From NCBI RefSeq assembly GCF_011365745.1, contig NZ_JAAOBY010000007.1, forward strand, positions 62,001-126,000: DNA of 64,000 nt. Direction: 5' to 3'. The notes below the pieces were generated by a model. It was not told the origin of the DNA. It did not search any database and was given only the letters and a program-made list of their open reading frames with translations. How positions within the stretch are numbered: position 1 is the stretch's first letter; each line of letters begins with the position of its first letter. A program made the position numbers and the translations under genes. Below, in pieces: positions 25,929 through 35,317 of this stretch. This DNA comes from Flavobacterium turcicum. Lineage in GTDB: Bacteria; Bacteroidota; Bacteroidia; Flavobacteriales; Flavobacteriaceae.

Positions 25929-26365
25929 TTTAATGATATTTTAAGGGTGCCGTTATCTATTATGATCGGAAAATTTCGTAAATTTCTATCAGCCGGGCCG
26001 TTTTCTAAACTTCCTTTGTTGCTAAATTCACTTCCATGTGCCGGACATTGTAATTTATCTCCAAAAACCTGCAGTTCTGCTCCTTGATGAGTGCATTGCA
26101 TAAATAGTGCGCTATAATTATTCGCGTCAAAACGATAAACACAAATAGGATGGGTCAGTTTTTCGTTTTGTATGATTACGTATTTTTTATATTCTATGAT
26201 TCCCTTATTTTTGATTTCAAAATCAGTCAATGGAACTAGAATATCTGAACCTTTTATCTCTTTTTCCAAAATTTTAGATGTGCTGCAGCTTTGTAATAAA
26301 GTAAGAGTTGAAATTCCTGCTAAACAACCAAAACCACATGTTTTTAAAAAATCTTTTCTGTTCAT
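25925..26365 (-). CDS. Rieske [2Fe-2S] protein, exported or lipid-anchored
   Basis: This 146-residue protein begins MNRKDFLKTCGFGCLAG with a hydrophobic leader and a possible lipobox in LLQSCSTS. The Rieske cluster motifs are CTHQGAEL and CPAHGSEFSNKGS, with two Cys and two His ligands in standard spacing. It carries electrons in the periplasm. It lies 2 bases after the di-heme gene and overlaps the porin gene by 4, so all three are made together. Confidence 0.88.
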   Translation of the reverse strand: MNRKDFLKTCGFGCLAGISTLTLLQSCSTSKILEKEIKGSDILVPLTDFEIKNKGIIEYKKYVIIQNEKLTHPICVYRFDANNYSALFMQCTHQGAELQVFGDKLQCPAHGSEFSNKGSLENGPADRNLRNFPIIIDNGTLKISLK

Positions 26366-26367
26366 AA

Positions 26368-27573
26368 TTACAATGATTTTATAAATTTTAGTAATGCCTC
26401 TCTGTCTGATTGTGAAAGATTTTGATAGCCTGTTTTACTGTTGTTTGCTTCGCCACCATGCATTAAAATGGCACTTTCAATACTATTTGCTCTACCATCG
26501 TGCATTAAGAAATAGTTCCCTCCTTGTGCGTCTTCAGAAAGCCCTATTCCCCATAGTGGTGGTGTTCTCCATTCGTAAGTTTTTGCGCTTCCTTCAGTAT
26601 AACCATCGTCTAAACCGCTTCCCATATCGTGTAATAACAAATCGGTGTAAGGAGCGAATGTTTTATTTGAAAGGGCCTTAATAGGTGAATAACCTGTTTT
26701 CAATTCAGATTTATGACAGCTTGCGCAATTAATTTGGTTAAAAATGGTTGCTCCTTGTTTAACAACTGCATCACCTTGATTGCGTTGAATTGGTGCTTTT
26801 AATGTTTGCAAGTAAAAAACAACGTCGTTTACGGTACTTGTCGCAATTTCAGGATCAATTTCCAGATTAGTATAAACGTCAATAGGATTAAATATAGAGG
26901 TAATTCCGATGTCTTGGTTGTAAGCATTTACGGTTTGGTGCAATAAATCAAAAGCCGCGGCTTTTTTGCCAAAACGGCCTATATATTTTCCGTTTTGAGA
27001 AACAGCATTTGATGTTGGGATTACAAAGTCAGGAATGTCTATCCAGTTTGGAACACCCGATATTCCATCGCCATTAACGTCATTAGGATCTGCCATTGCC
27101 AGGATAGTTGCATCTGTAACAGATTCTAAAAATCCTAAACCTGTATTTGCTGGTGGCGTAAATTTAGCAAAAGTAGCTCCAGATGGGATTTGTTCGGGTA
27201 AAAATCCGGGTAGCGATCTATTTTGTAATTGTGGGCCACCTTGGTTTAGGAACAAGTTTCCTGTTTCATCAATTTGTCCAAAACGGGTAAGTGTGGTAGA
27301 GGGGTGTCCTTTACCGTCGCCAGCATGACAACTGATACAGCTTGACGCAACAAAGGTAGGACCAAGTCCTGTTTCACGGGTAAAAACCTCATTGAATGCC
27401 GCATCACCTTTTAAGAAACGTGCTAACTCTTCATGGGAGAGCCCTTCAACGGTTCCATCTAAAACTTCATCATCAGCAGGAATTTCAGTATAATTTTCAT
27501 CACAAGATGTGAATAACAGGATCAAGAGTATTGGTATAACCCAAAAAAAAAAGTGTATTGTTTTCATTTGCAT
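26368..27573 (-). CDS. Di-heme c-type oxidoreductase (DUF1111/thiol oxidoreductase-like lipoprotein)
   Basis: This 401-residue protein has a lipoprotein leader (ILLILLFTSCDENY) and two heme c sites, CISCHAG near residue 80 and CASCHKSE near 278. LWGIGLSED and FLMHDGRANSIESAILMHGGEA near the end are typical of the family, which is related to bacterial cytochrome c peroxidases. It is the first gene of an operon with the Rieske protein and the porin. In other bacteria this family occurs with iron-uptake genes. Electron transfer at the cell surface linked to metal handling is a reasonable inference here. ATGs at 27573 and 27567 are both possible starts. Confidence 0.85.
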   Translation of the reverse strand: MQMKTIHFFFWVIPILLILLFTSCDENYTEIPADDEVLDGTVEGLSHEELARFLKGDAAFNEVFTRETGLGPTFVASSCISCHAGDGKGHPSTTLTRFGQIDETGNLFLNQGGPQLQNRSLPGFLPEQIPSGATFAKFTPPANTGLGFLESVTDATILAMADPNDVNGDGISGVPNWIDIPDFVIPTSNAVSQNGKYIGRFGKKAAAFDLLHQTVNAYNQDIGITSIFNPIDVYTNLEIDPEIATSTVNDVVFYLQTLKAPIQRNQGDAVVKQGATIFNQINCASCHKSELKTGYSPIKALSNKTFAPYTDLLLHDMGSGLDDGYTEGSAKTYEWRTPPLWGIGLSEDAQGGNYFLMHDGRANSIESAILMHGGEANNSKTGYQNLSQSDREALLKFIKSL

Positions 27574-27670
27574 AAATTAAATTTTAGGCAAAGCTAAATA
27601 AATATTTCGTATTAAATAAAAATATAATAATAAAAATTAATTAATCCCTAAATCATATAAATTTTATTGT

Positions 27671-27678
27671 TACTTTTG
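27671..27678 (+). promoter_or_regulatory. -7 box (TACTTTTG) for the DUF6660/CzcA operon
   Basis: TACTTTTG fits TAnnTTTG exactly. The GTG start codon at 27684 follows 5 bases after the box, so the transcript would start at or next to the start codon and have almost no leader. The divergent di-heme operon starts about 100 bases upstream. Confidence 0.55.
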
Positions 27679-27683
27679 TATTA

Positions 27684-28007
27684 GTGAAATGGATGAACCT
27701 CATACTATCAATTTATCTAACAGCACTTTCATTTTTGCCTTGTGCTGATTTGGAAGTAAATAGTTTGGTACATACATCAAAGGAACTTTCCTCCTATAAA
27801 GAAAACCATTCCCACAATAAAGAAAAAGATTTGTGTTCTCCTTTCTGCGCTTGCAATTGTTGTGGAGTGCAAATATTAAGTCATTTTCCAATTAAATTCG
27901 ATTTTCCTTTAATTTCTGCGGTTATAAAAACCAAAGAGCCATTCTATAAATCTATTTTTGCTTCCAATTTCTTCGGAAGTATTTGGCAACCGCCTCAAAT
28001 AGCATAA
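27684..28007 (+). CDS. DUF6660 family small secreted protein
   Basis: This 107-residue protein starts at GTG. It has a signal peptide (LILSIYLTALSFLPCADL), a charged His/Lys stretch, then a CSPFCACNCCG cysteine cluster, and ends FGSIWQPPQIA. The family is found at the start of heavy-metal efflux operons in Flavobacteriia. The likely job is periplasmic metal binding or sensing. The CzcA-TolC gene follows 96 bases later. Confidence 0.78.
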   Translation: MKWMNLILSIYLTALSFLPCADLEVNSLVHTSKELSSYKENHSHNKEKDLCSPFCACNCCGVQILSHFPIKFDFPLISAVIKTKEPFYKSIFASNFFGSIWQPPQIA

Positions 28008-28103
28008 TGATGCCCGAGTAATTTCGGGTTAGAAAATTGTGACCTTTTCACAAATAATGGCAAATATTCTATTTGCTGATTTCTAATTCATTATAATATT
28101 TCA

Positions 28104-31100
28104 ATGTTAGACAAAATCATACAATTTAGTATAAAGAACAAGTTCATTATACTCTTATTTACCCTTGTGCTTATAGCCTGGGGAAGTTATTCTATTAAAA
28201 ATTTACCGCTGGATGCCTTGCCAGATGTAACTAATAATCAAGTACAAATAATTACTACTGCCCCTACTTTAGCAAGTCAGGAAGTAGAACAATTAATTAC
28301 CTATCCACTCGAACAAGCTGTAAAAACGATTCCAAAAGTAATTGAATTACGAAGCATTTCTCGTTTTGGATTATCTGTGGTAACTGTTGTTTTCAAAGAC
28401 GATGTAGATATATATTGGGCAAGAGAGCAAATTTTTCAACGCTTAAAGCAAGCTGAAGAAAACATACCTAAATATGCAGGTTCTCCAGAATTAGGACCTA
28501 TTTCTACAGGTCTAGGAGAAATATATCAATACGATGTATATGCCAAAAAAGGCTATGAAGATAAATACGATGCCGTAAAATTACGAACCATTCAGGATTG
28601 GATTATCACTCCACAATTACAGGGTATTGAAGGTGTTGCCGAAGTCAGTACCTGGGGAGGAAAATTAAAACAATACGAAGTGGCTATTAATCCAAATAAA
28701 CTAAATAGTTTAGGAATAACCATTACCGATATTTTTGAGGCTTTAGAAAAAAATAATCAAAACACAGGCGGTGCTTACATTGAAAAAGACCAATACTCTT
28801 ATTTCATTCGTGGTGTTGGTATGGCTACAGGCATCAAAGATTTAGAAAATATAGTGGTTGCCAATAAAAACGGTGCACCTATTTTAATTCGAAATGTAGC
28901 CGAAGTTAGAGAAGGTGTAGCACTACGTTATGGGGCATCTACTAAAGACGGAAAAGGAGAAATTGTATGTGGAATGGCTCTTATGCTAAAAGGAGAAAAT
29001 TCAAGTGCAGTTGTCAATAGAGTAAAAGAAAAAATGGATCAGATCAACAAAACTCTTCCAGAGGGAGTGGTTGCTGAAGCTTTTATCGATAGAGGAAAAT
29101 TAGTAGATAGTGCCATAGGAACTGTTACTAAAAACCTATTGGAAGGTGCATTAATAGTAATATTTGTATTGATCTTATTTCTTGGAAATCTTCGTGCAGG
29201 ACTAATTGTAGCATCTGTAATTCCATTATCAATGCTTTTCGCTGTGATTTTGATGAATACCTTTGGAGTAAGCGGAAATCTAATGAGTTTAGGAGCAATC
29301 GATTTTGGAATTATTGTCGATGGTGCGGTTATAATTGTCGAAGCAACAATGCATCATTTGCAAAAACTCAAAAGAAAAAAAGATTTATCCCAATCTGAAA
29401 TGGATGAAGAGGTATATCAATCGGCTTCCAAAATTAGAAACAGTGCCGCTTTTGGGGAAATAATTATCTTAATCGTGTATTTGCCAATCCTGGCATTAGT
29501 TGGCACAGAAGGTAAAATGTTCCGACCAATGGCAATGACAGTAGGATTTGCAGTAATAGGTGCATTTGTTATGTCTTTAACTTATGTACCAATGATGAGT
29601 GCGATGTTCTTATCCAAAAATACAGAACACAAAACCAATTTTAGTGATAGAATGATGGCTTGGTTCGAGGGAATATATACCCCGTTTTTAGAAAAAGCAT
29701 TGCGTTTCAAAAAAGCAGTTTTGGCAATTTCATTAGGTCTATTTGTATTGGCGCTAGTAATTTTTCAAAATATGGGTGGCGAATTCATTCCAACAATTGA
29801 AGAAGGAGATTTAGCCTTAAATGCTACAATTATGACCGGAAGTTCGCTTTCGCAAATGGTAAAAACAACCACAGAATATGAAAAAATTCTAAAAGCTAAA
29901 TTTCCCGAAATTAAAACCATAGTAACCAAAATTGGAAGTGGTGAAATTCCAACGGATCCAATGCCTATAGAAAGTGGGGATATGATTATTGTACTTAAAG
30001 ACAAAAGTGAATGGACAGGTGATTACGACAATTGGGAAGATTTAGCCAATGCAATGAAAGAAGAAATGGAAGCCATTCCAGGTGCTAATATTGAAGTTTC
30101 ACAACCAATTCAAATGCGATTCAACGAGTTAATGACCGGAAGCCGAAGTGATATAGCCATTAAAATTTTTGGTGATGATTTAGAAATTTTAGATACTAAA
30201 GCCAAAGAATTGATTGCTAAAGTCAATAATATTGAAGGCATTGGAGACTTAAAAGCAGATAAAGTAACAGGCTTACCGCAAATTACTGTAAAATACGATT
30301 ACAATAAAATTGCATTATATGGTTTGAATATTACCGATATCAACCAAATCATCCGCTCTTCATTTGCAGGAGAAAGCGCAGGTAAAATCTATGAAGAAAG
30401 CAAACGATTTGATGTAGTGGTGAGAATGGATGCAGCTAGCCGAACAGATATTACAGATGTGAGTAATCTATTTATTCCTTTACCAAACGGACAACAAGTA
30501 CCACTATCACAAGTAGCAACGGTTTCTTATGAGCAAGGCCCTGTTCAGGTTTCTCGTGAGAATGGTAAACGTAGAATTACTGTTGGATTAAACGTTCGTG
30601 GTCGAGATATAAAAAGCGTTGTCGAAGAAATTCAGGCTAAACTTGATAAAGATTTCAAACTTCCCCCAGGTTATTATGTTACTTATGGAGGACAATTCGA
30701 AAACTTGATTGAAGCTACTAAAAGACTTTCGGTTGCTTTACCTATTGCATTAGCATTAATAATGGTGCTGCTATATTTTACTTTCAATAGTATGAAACAA
30801 TCTTTGCTAATATTTACCGCCATCCCATTATCAGCCATTGGAGGTGTTTTCGCACTATGGATGAGGGGAATGCCTTTCAGTATTTCGGCAGGAATTGGAT
30901 TTATAGCCCTTTTCGGAATCGCAGTGTTAAACGGAATTGTATTGATTTCTTATTTCAATCAATTGAAATCTGAAGGAATAACCGATCCATTACAAAGAGT
31001 TTTAATGGGTACAAAAACACGGTTACGACCTGTTTTAATGACAGCTGCTGTTGCGTCTTTAGGATTTATGCCAATGGCATTATCCACCAGCGGTGGAGCT

Positions 31101-32423
31101 GAAGTACAAAAACCATTGGCAACGGTTGTTATTGGAGGATTATTATCGGCTACATTATTGACGTTGATTGTTTTACCAATACTTTATTTATTGTTTGAAA
31201 AAGGAATTAAAGCAAGAAGAAAAATAAAAACACCAATCGTTACCCTAATAGTTTTATTGATAAGTAGTTTTTCTTTTGCTCAAAATAGCCAGCCTATTTC
31301 ATTACAAAAAGCTATCGAAATTGCAAAAACCAATAATATTGATTTAAAGATTGCTGATAAGGAAATTGAGAAACAAACGGTTCTGAAAAAGACAGCATTT
31401 CAAGCAGATCCTTTGCAAGTGCAATATCAGGGTGGGCAATTCAATAGTAAATATTATGATAGCAATGTTTCGATACAGCAGTATTTTCCAATTGGAAGAA
31501 TTACAAAAGCCAATCGTCAATTGCAGGAAGAATTGGTGAAACTAGCTGAAAAACGAAAAGCATTATCCGAATATGAAATCGAAAAAGCAGTAACAATCGC
31601 CTACTATCAATATTTATATGGTGTTTCTGTACAAAAACTAAATGCAGATTTATTGGAAATTTATTCTAAATTCCTAAAGAATGCAGAACTACGTTTTGAA
31701 ACAGGCGAAAGCGGAAAAATTGAAGTAATCAGTGCCAAAGCAAAGTCAAAAGAAATAGAAACACAGCAAGCGCAACTCGAATTTGATTTGGCAATTTACC
31801 AAAAACAATTACAATTTTTTATTCAAACGGAAGAGAATATTGTACCCGATAGTACAACGCCAATGCAATATTCATTTCAACCGAATGAAAACCAATCCAA
31901 AGTAGAAACGTTGGTAACCGATTATTATACACAGCAAATTTCGGTGTATCAAAAAGAAGCCAATACTTTTAAAGCATTGCGAACACCAAAATTAGGATTA
32001 GGTTATTTTGGACAAACCATTGATACCAAATCTTATTTTCAAGGGTTTACGGCAGGTTTACAAATTCCTTTATTTGGTGGGGTAAATTCAGCTAAAGCTA
32101 AAGCATCTGCTATCAGTATTTCGCAATCCCAATTAGAATTAGACAAAAATAAATTGACTTTGAAATTACAAATGCAGGAATTGAAAAATGATTTCGAAAA
32201 GCAACAAAAAGCATTAGATTATTATCAAAAGGAAGGTTTGCTATATGCAGAACAAATAATTGCAACGGCTCAAAAAAGTTATGCCAATGGTGATATGAGT
32301 TATTGGTATTACATCAGTTTTTTGAATCAGGCTATCGACATCAAAAAGCAAAATGCCGAAGCTACCAATGCTTATAATCAAAGTGCTATTCAATTGCAAT
32401 TTCCATCTATTTCTAACAAATAA
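28104..32423 (+). CDS. czcA: CzcA-type heavy-metal RND pump fused to a TolC-like outer membrane protein
   Basis: Residues 1-1035 form a complete HME-RND pump. It has YPLEQAVKTIPKV and the porter domains; TM4 carries DFGIIVDGAVIIVE, the signature of divalent-cation pumps (Zn, Co, Cd, Ni). TM segments also occur near residues 345-460, 530 and 870-1030. At about 1043-1060 a hydrophobic stretch ending SSFSFAQ looks like an internal signal peptide. A TolC-type efflux protein of 380 residues follows (ISLQKAIEIAKTNNIDLKI...). So the pump and its outer membrane channel are encoded as one 1,439-residue chain, which must be cut or use the internal segment as an export signal. The adaptor gene follows after 11 bases. 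Fusions of this kind occur in Bacteroidetes. Confidence 0.93.
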   Translation: MLDKIIQFSIKNKFIILLFTLVLIAWGSYSIKNLPLDALPDVTNNQVQIITTAPTLASQEVEQLITYPLEQAVKTIPKVIELRSISRFGLSVVTVVFKDDVDIYWAREQIFQRLKQAEENIPKYAGSPELGPISTGLGEIYQYDVYAKKGYEDKYDAVKLRTIQDWIITPQLQGIEGVAEVSTWGGKLKQYEVAINPNKLNSLGITITDIFEALEKNNQNTGGAYIEKDQYSYFIRGVGMATGIKDLENIVVANKNGAPILIRNVAEVREGVALRYGASTKDGKGEIVCGMALMLKGENSSAVVNRVKEKMDQINKTLPEGVVAEAFIDRGKLVDSAIGTVTKNLLEGALIVIFVLILFLGNLRAGLIVASVIPLSMLFAVILMNTFGVSGNLMSLGAIDFGIIVDGAVIIVEATMHHLQKLKRKKDLSQSEMDEEVYQSASKIRNSAAFGEIIILIVYLPILALVGTEGKMFRPMAMTVGFAVIGAFVMSLTYVPMMSAMFLSKNTEHKTNFSDRMMAWFEGIYTPFLEKALRFKKAVLAISLGLFVLALVIFQNMGGEFIPTIEEGDLALNATIMTGSSLSQMVKTTTEYEKILKAKFPEIKTIVTKIGSGEIPTDPMPIESGDMIIVLKDKSEWTGDYDNWEDLANAMKEEMEAIPGANIEVSQPIQMRFNELMTGSRSDIAIKIFGDDLEILDTKAKELIAKVNNIEGIGDLKADKVTGLPQITVKYDYNKIALYGLNITDINQIIRSSFAGESAGKIYEESKRFDVVVRMDAASRTDITDVSNLFIPLPNGQQVPLSQVATVSYEQGPVQVSRENGKRRITVGLNVRGRDIKSVVEEIQAKLDKDFKLPPGYYVTYGGQFENLIEATKRLSVALPIALALIMVLLYFTFNSMKQSLLIFTAIPLSAIGGVFALWMRGMPFSISAGIGFIALFGIAVLNGIVLISYFNQLKSEGITDPLQRVLMGTKTRLRPVLMTAAVASLGFMPMALSTSGGAEVQKPLATVVIGGLLSATLLTLIVLPILYLLFEKGIKARRKIKTPIVTLIVLLISSFSFAQNSQPISLQKAIEIAKTNNIDLKIADKEIEKQTVLKKTAFQADPLQVQYQGGQFNSKYYDSNVSIQQYFPIGRITKANRQLQEELVKLAEKRKALSEYEIEKAVTIAYYQYLYGVSVQKLNADLLEIYSKFLKNAELRFETGESGKIEVISAKAKSKEIETQQAQLEFDLAIYQKQLQFFIQTEENIVPDSTTPMQYSFQPNENQSKVETLVTDYYTQQISVYQKEANTFKALRTPKLGLGYFGQTIDTKSYFQGFTAGLQIPLFGGVNSAKAKASAISISQSQLELDKNKLTLKLQMQELKNDFEKQQKALDYYQKEGLLYAEQIIATAQKSYANGDMSYWYYISFLNQAIDIKKQNAEATNAYNQSAIQLQFPSISNK

Positions 32424-32434
32424 AATTTCTCAAA

Positions 32435-33685
32435 ATGAAAAATATAAATTCAAAATTCAAAATTTTCTTAATACTTAATACTTTATTCTTACTACTTCTC
32501 ACCTCTTGTGGAGAAAAGAAAACAGAAGAAGCAGGTCACGAAGAAGAAAAATCAGAAAACGAAGTAGCATTAACAGCCTTACAATTCAAAACAGTTGGTA
32601 TTCAAACAGGTTCTGTAGAAAACAGGAATCTTAATTTAGTGATTAAAGCCAATGGATATACGACAGTTCCACCACAAAATATGGCTAACATTTCAACCTT
32701 AATTGGAGGAACGGTTAAGGATATTTTTGTTTTAGAAGGCACCTATGTAAACAAAGGAAAAGTACTGGCAACTATTCAAAATTTAGAAGTAGTTGGAATG
32801 CAGGAAGATTATAATTCGGCTGTTGCCAATATTGAATACCTGCAATTAGAATACAATCGCCAGAAGACATTAACTGATGAAAATGTAAACCCTAGAAAAG
32901 TACTTCAGGAAGTAAAATCAAAACTAGCTGTTGAAAGAGCCAGAGCAAAAGCTGCAAAAAACAAATTGCAAGCCCTGAATATGAGTACAAGCGGATCAAG
33001 TTTGGTACCGATAGTTTCACCAATATCCGGTTATGTTGGAAAAATCAGCATTGCCAAAGGAGCATTTGCCGAAACAGGAATAACCCTTTTTGAAGTCGTG
33101 GATAATAGCCAGATGCACTTGGACTTAAACGTTTATGAAAAAGATTTGGAATCAATTTCTGTGGGGCAAACGATAGACTTTATTTTGACTAATCAAGGAA
33201 ACAAATCCATTAAAGGAAAAATATTTGGTATCAATAAATCCTTTTCAAATGAAAGCAAAACCGTTGCTGTTCACGCCAAAATTAATCCAGCTGATTCCAA
33301 AGATTTAATTTCTGGAATGTATGTTTCTGCCAATATCAATATTAAAAATGCAACCGTCCCTGCCCTACCCAAAGATGCTGTTGTAAAAAATGGAGATAAA
33401 TACTTTGTCTATATCCAAGAAGAACACGAAGAAAAAGCCACAGGTAAAAAAGCAGAAGCTCACGAACACAAAGAAGGCGAAGCACATTCTGAAGAAGCTG
33501 TTGGCGAGGAAGAAGGACACAACGAAGTACATTTCAAAGCAATAGAAGTTGTACCAGGAACAACAGATTTAGGGTATACCGAAGTGAAATTTGTTGAAGC
33601 AATTCCTGCCGATGCAAAAATTGTAATTAAAGGAGCTTTTTATTTACTGTCTGCTATGAAAGGTGGCGGTGAGCATACACATTAA
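32435..33685 (+). CDS. CzcB/CusB-type periplasmic adaptor lipoprotein
   Basis: This 416-residue adaptor has a lipobox (LLLLTSCGEK), an acidic/His region (EEAGHEEEK) and the lipoyl-barrel halves around a coiled coil: MANISTLIGGTVKDIFVLEGTYV, then IEYLQLEYNRQKTL, then SPISGYVGKISIAKGAFAETG. A His- and Glu-rich insert near residues 330-360 (EEHEEKATGKKAEAHEHKEGE) probably binds metal. It links the CzcA pump to the TolC-like domain of the neighbouring fusion protein. Confidence 0.9.
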   Translation: MKNINSKFKIFLILNTLFLLLLTSCGEKKTEEAGHEEEKSENEVALTALQFKTVGIQTGSVENRNLNLVIKANGYTTVPPQNMANISTLIGGTVKDIFVLEGTYVNKGKVLATIQNLEVVGMQEDYNSAVANIEYLQLEYNRQKTLTDENVNPRKVLQEVKSKLAVERARAKAAKNKLQALNMSTSGSSLVPIVSPISGYVGKISIAKGAFAETGITLFEVVDNSQMHLDLNVYEKDLESISVGQTIDFILTNQGNKSIKGKIFGINKSFSNESKTVAVHAKINPADSKDLISGMYVSANINIKNATVPALPKDAVVKNGDKYFVYIQEEHEEKATGKKAEAHEHKEGEAHSEEAVGEEEGHNEVHFKAIEVVPGTTDLGYTEVKFVEAIPADAKIVIKGAFYLLSAMKGGGEHTH

Positions 33686-33746
33686 TAAGTAGTTTAAGAA
33701 GCATTAGTAAATTTTATTCACAACAATAGCTCGAATCGAACGAAGT

Positions 33747-33920
33747 GTGATAAAAAATATCCTAAAACGTTATGGGCAATTAGAAAATTTAAGACTATCT
33801 AAAACCGCTAGTATTATTTGTATTGGCGGTTGTGATAGTAAATTAATTGATGAAGACTATGCCCCCAAAATAATATTAGAAAAATCATTAATTGCTGAAT
33901 ATGAAAACAACAAAATATAG
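33747..33920 (+). other. 57-codon frame of unknown family (possible remnant)
   Basis: A GTG-started frame reads VIKNILKRYGQLENLRLSKTASII and then a GGCDSKLIDED tail, ending inside the next gene. A related piece (NILKR ... LKNLNLSQTASII) occurs at 36009-36152. The two share NILKR and L-NL-LS-TASII. I do not recognise the family. They look like short paralogues or remnants of one gene. Confidence 0.4.
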
Positions 33921-34575
33921 TTTTCTGCGAAATACTAGCGGAATAAAAAAGATAATAATTTGTCTTACCTTATCATTATTGTTGTATTTCATTTTACTGT
34001 TTTTTAAAATTGATATTAAAAACAGGATAATTTTATCCTGGGATATCTTTTGTCTTTCTCTAATTATATTTAGCTGGGCATTGTTTTTTACTACCACAAA
34101 TAAAGATCTATGTGAGGTGGTAGATCGTCAGGATGATGGACTTAAAGTGATTTTTACGATAGTGCTCATTGCTGTTTGTGTTAGTTTGTTTGGTACTTTA
34201 CTTCTTTTAAAAGGTACAGAAGAATCGTCCTTTAACAGAATATTTGATGCAATCGTTTCATTATCGCCCATTTTAGTGTCGTGGACATTGCTTCATACAA
34301 TTTTTACAATTCGGTATGCACACTTATATCACGACCATAATCAATTAAAAACGGGTAGTAATGTTGGAGGTATCAAATTTCCTTGTAAGGAGGAGCCTGA
34401 TTATATTGATTTCGCCTATTTCTCATTCGTAATTGGTATGACATTTCAAGTTTCAGATGTCCAAGTAAGCTCAAAGGTTATCAGAAGATTTGTTTTGTTG
34501 CACAGTCTAATTTCATTTGCGTTCAATACAATTATTGTGGCACTGACTATTAATAGTATTGCCAGTTTTAAATAA
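33901..34575 (+). CDS. DUF1345 family membrane protein
   Basis: The ATG at 33901 is preferred over the TTG three codons upstream, giving 224 residues. Hydrophobic segments lie near residues 17-37, 45-65, 85-105, 115-130 and 200-220. The motifs SWTLLHTIFTIRYAHLYH and DYIDFAYFSFVIGMTFQVSDVQVSS are highly typical of DUF1345. This is an inner membrane protein of unknown function. It sits after the Czc pump genes, but the gap and the remnant in it argue against one transcript. Confidence 0.88.
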   Translation: MKTTKYSFLRNTSGIKKIIICLTLSLLLYFILLFFKIDIKNRIILSWDIFCLSLIIFSWALFFTTTNKDLCEVVDRQDDGLKVIFTIVLIAVCVSLFGTLLLLKGTEESSFNRIFDAIVSLSPILVSWTLLHTIFTIRYAHLYHDHNQLKTGSNVGGIKFPCKEEPDYIDFAYFSFVIGMTFQVSDVQVSSKVIRRFVLLHSLISFAFNTIIVALTINSIASFK

Positions 34576-34600
34576 CTATTTAATATAAAAAATTTAGAAA

Positions 34601-34678
34601 ATGAACAAAAGACTCAATTGTTGGAAGTGTGTATTAATGCTTTCAGGTTTGCTTGGAATGGCTACCATTTTTTCATAA
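34601..34678 (+). CDS. Possible 25-residue peptide
   Basis: A frame beginning MNKRLNCWKCVLMLSGLLGM and ending at a stop after ATIFS has a basic start and a hydrophobic rest, like a bare signal peptide. It could be a truncated gene or a small membrane peptide. There is no other support. Confidence 0.2.
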   Translation: MNKRLNCWKCVLMLSGLLGMATIFS

Positions 34679-34769
34679 TAACATTAACGAAGGATCAAAT
34701 TAGGGTTTTAAATAATTCCTATTTGCACTCTCTTTTATATAATTTAAGAAACATTTTAAATCTAATTTG

Positions 34770-35027
34770 ATGAAAAAATTAATCATACTAGGAATTATAA
34801 ATATTGCAATAATGACGATTGTTTTTTCCTGTAAAGAAGAGAAAAAAGTACAAAAGGTTCATATTCACAAAAAGGCAGAAGCCCATATGATAGTCTACGA
34901 ATGCCCTATGAAATGTGAAAAAGGGAAATTTTATGACATTTCTGGAAAATGTCCTGTTTGCAAAATGTCATTAATAAAAATTGAACACGAAGAAAATAAA
35001 AACCATTTAGAACATAATCATAAATAA
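34770..35027 (+). CDS. Heavy-metal-binding-domain lipoprotein
   Basis: The ATG at 34770 is chosen over an upstream TTG, giving 85 residues. It has a lipoprotein leader (IMTIVFSCKEEK), then the heavy-metal-binding domain YECPMKCEKGKFYDISGKC followed by PVCKMSLI. A His-rich tail (HEENKNHLEHNHK) follows. The CPM...CPVCxM pattern is the same zinc- and copper-linked domain found in several proteins from 50,000 to 60,300. It probably buffers metal in the periplasm. Confidence 0.82.
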   Translation: MKKLIILGIINIAIMTIVFSCKEEKKVQKVHIHKKAEAHMIVYECPMKCEKGKFYDISGKCPVCKMSLIKIEHEENKNHLEHNHK

Positions 35028-35039
35028 CTAAAAAAGAAA

Positions 35040-35176
35040 CACCAACACAAATATGATGCAAACAGTAAACAGCTTTGGTGCAGACAGGAAGAAAAAATAA
35101 ATCACCAAACAAACAATCAGGTTGTTCTATTCACAATGATTCAGAAAATCATTCTGATGATGTTCATAAACGCTAA
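35040..35176 (+). pseudogene. Remnant of the N-terminal leader of a metal P-type ATPase
   Basis: The DNA from 35040 gives HQHKYDANSKQLWCRQEEKIN, which matches KHKHTYDAQGKMTCCSQEEKIN at the start of the intact ATPase at 39637. A shifted frame from 35123 gives CSIHNDSENHSDDVHKR and a stop, matching the CCSNEHDDTK part. No ATPase body follows. So this is a decayed second copy of the gene's start, with a frameshift. Confidence 0.65.
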
Positions 35177-35317
35177 AGCGAAAGAAATGTCTGCCGAAGA
35201 TAAATAAAACGGCTGTTCGCACGATCTAGAGCACAAGCATTAAAAAGTAGAACATAAATGAGTATTGTTTTCTGTATCCATTTGCATTATAAAAATTTTG
35301 ATTAAAAAGACAGAAGA

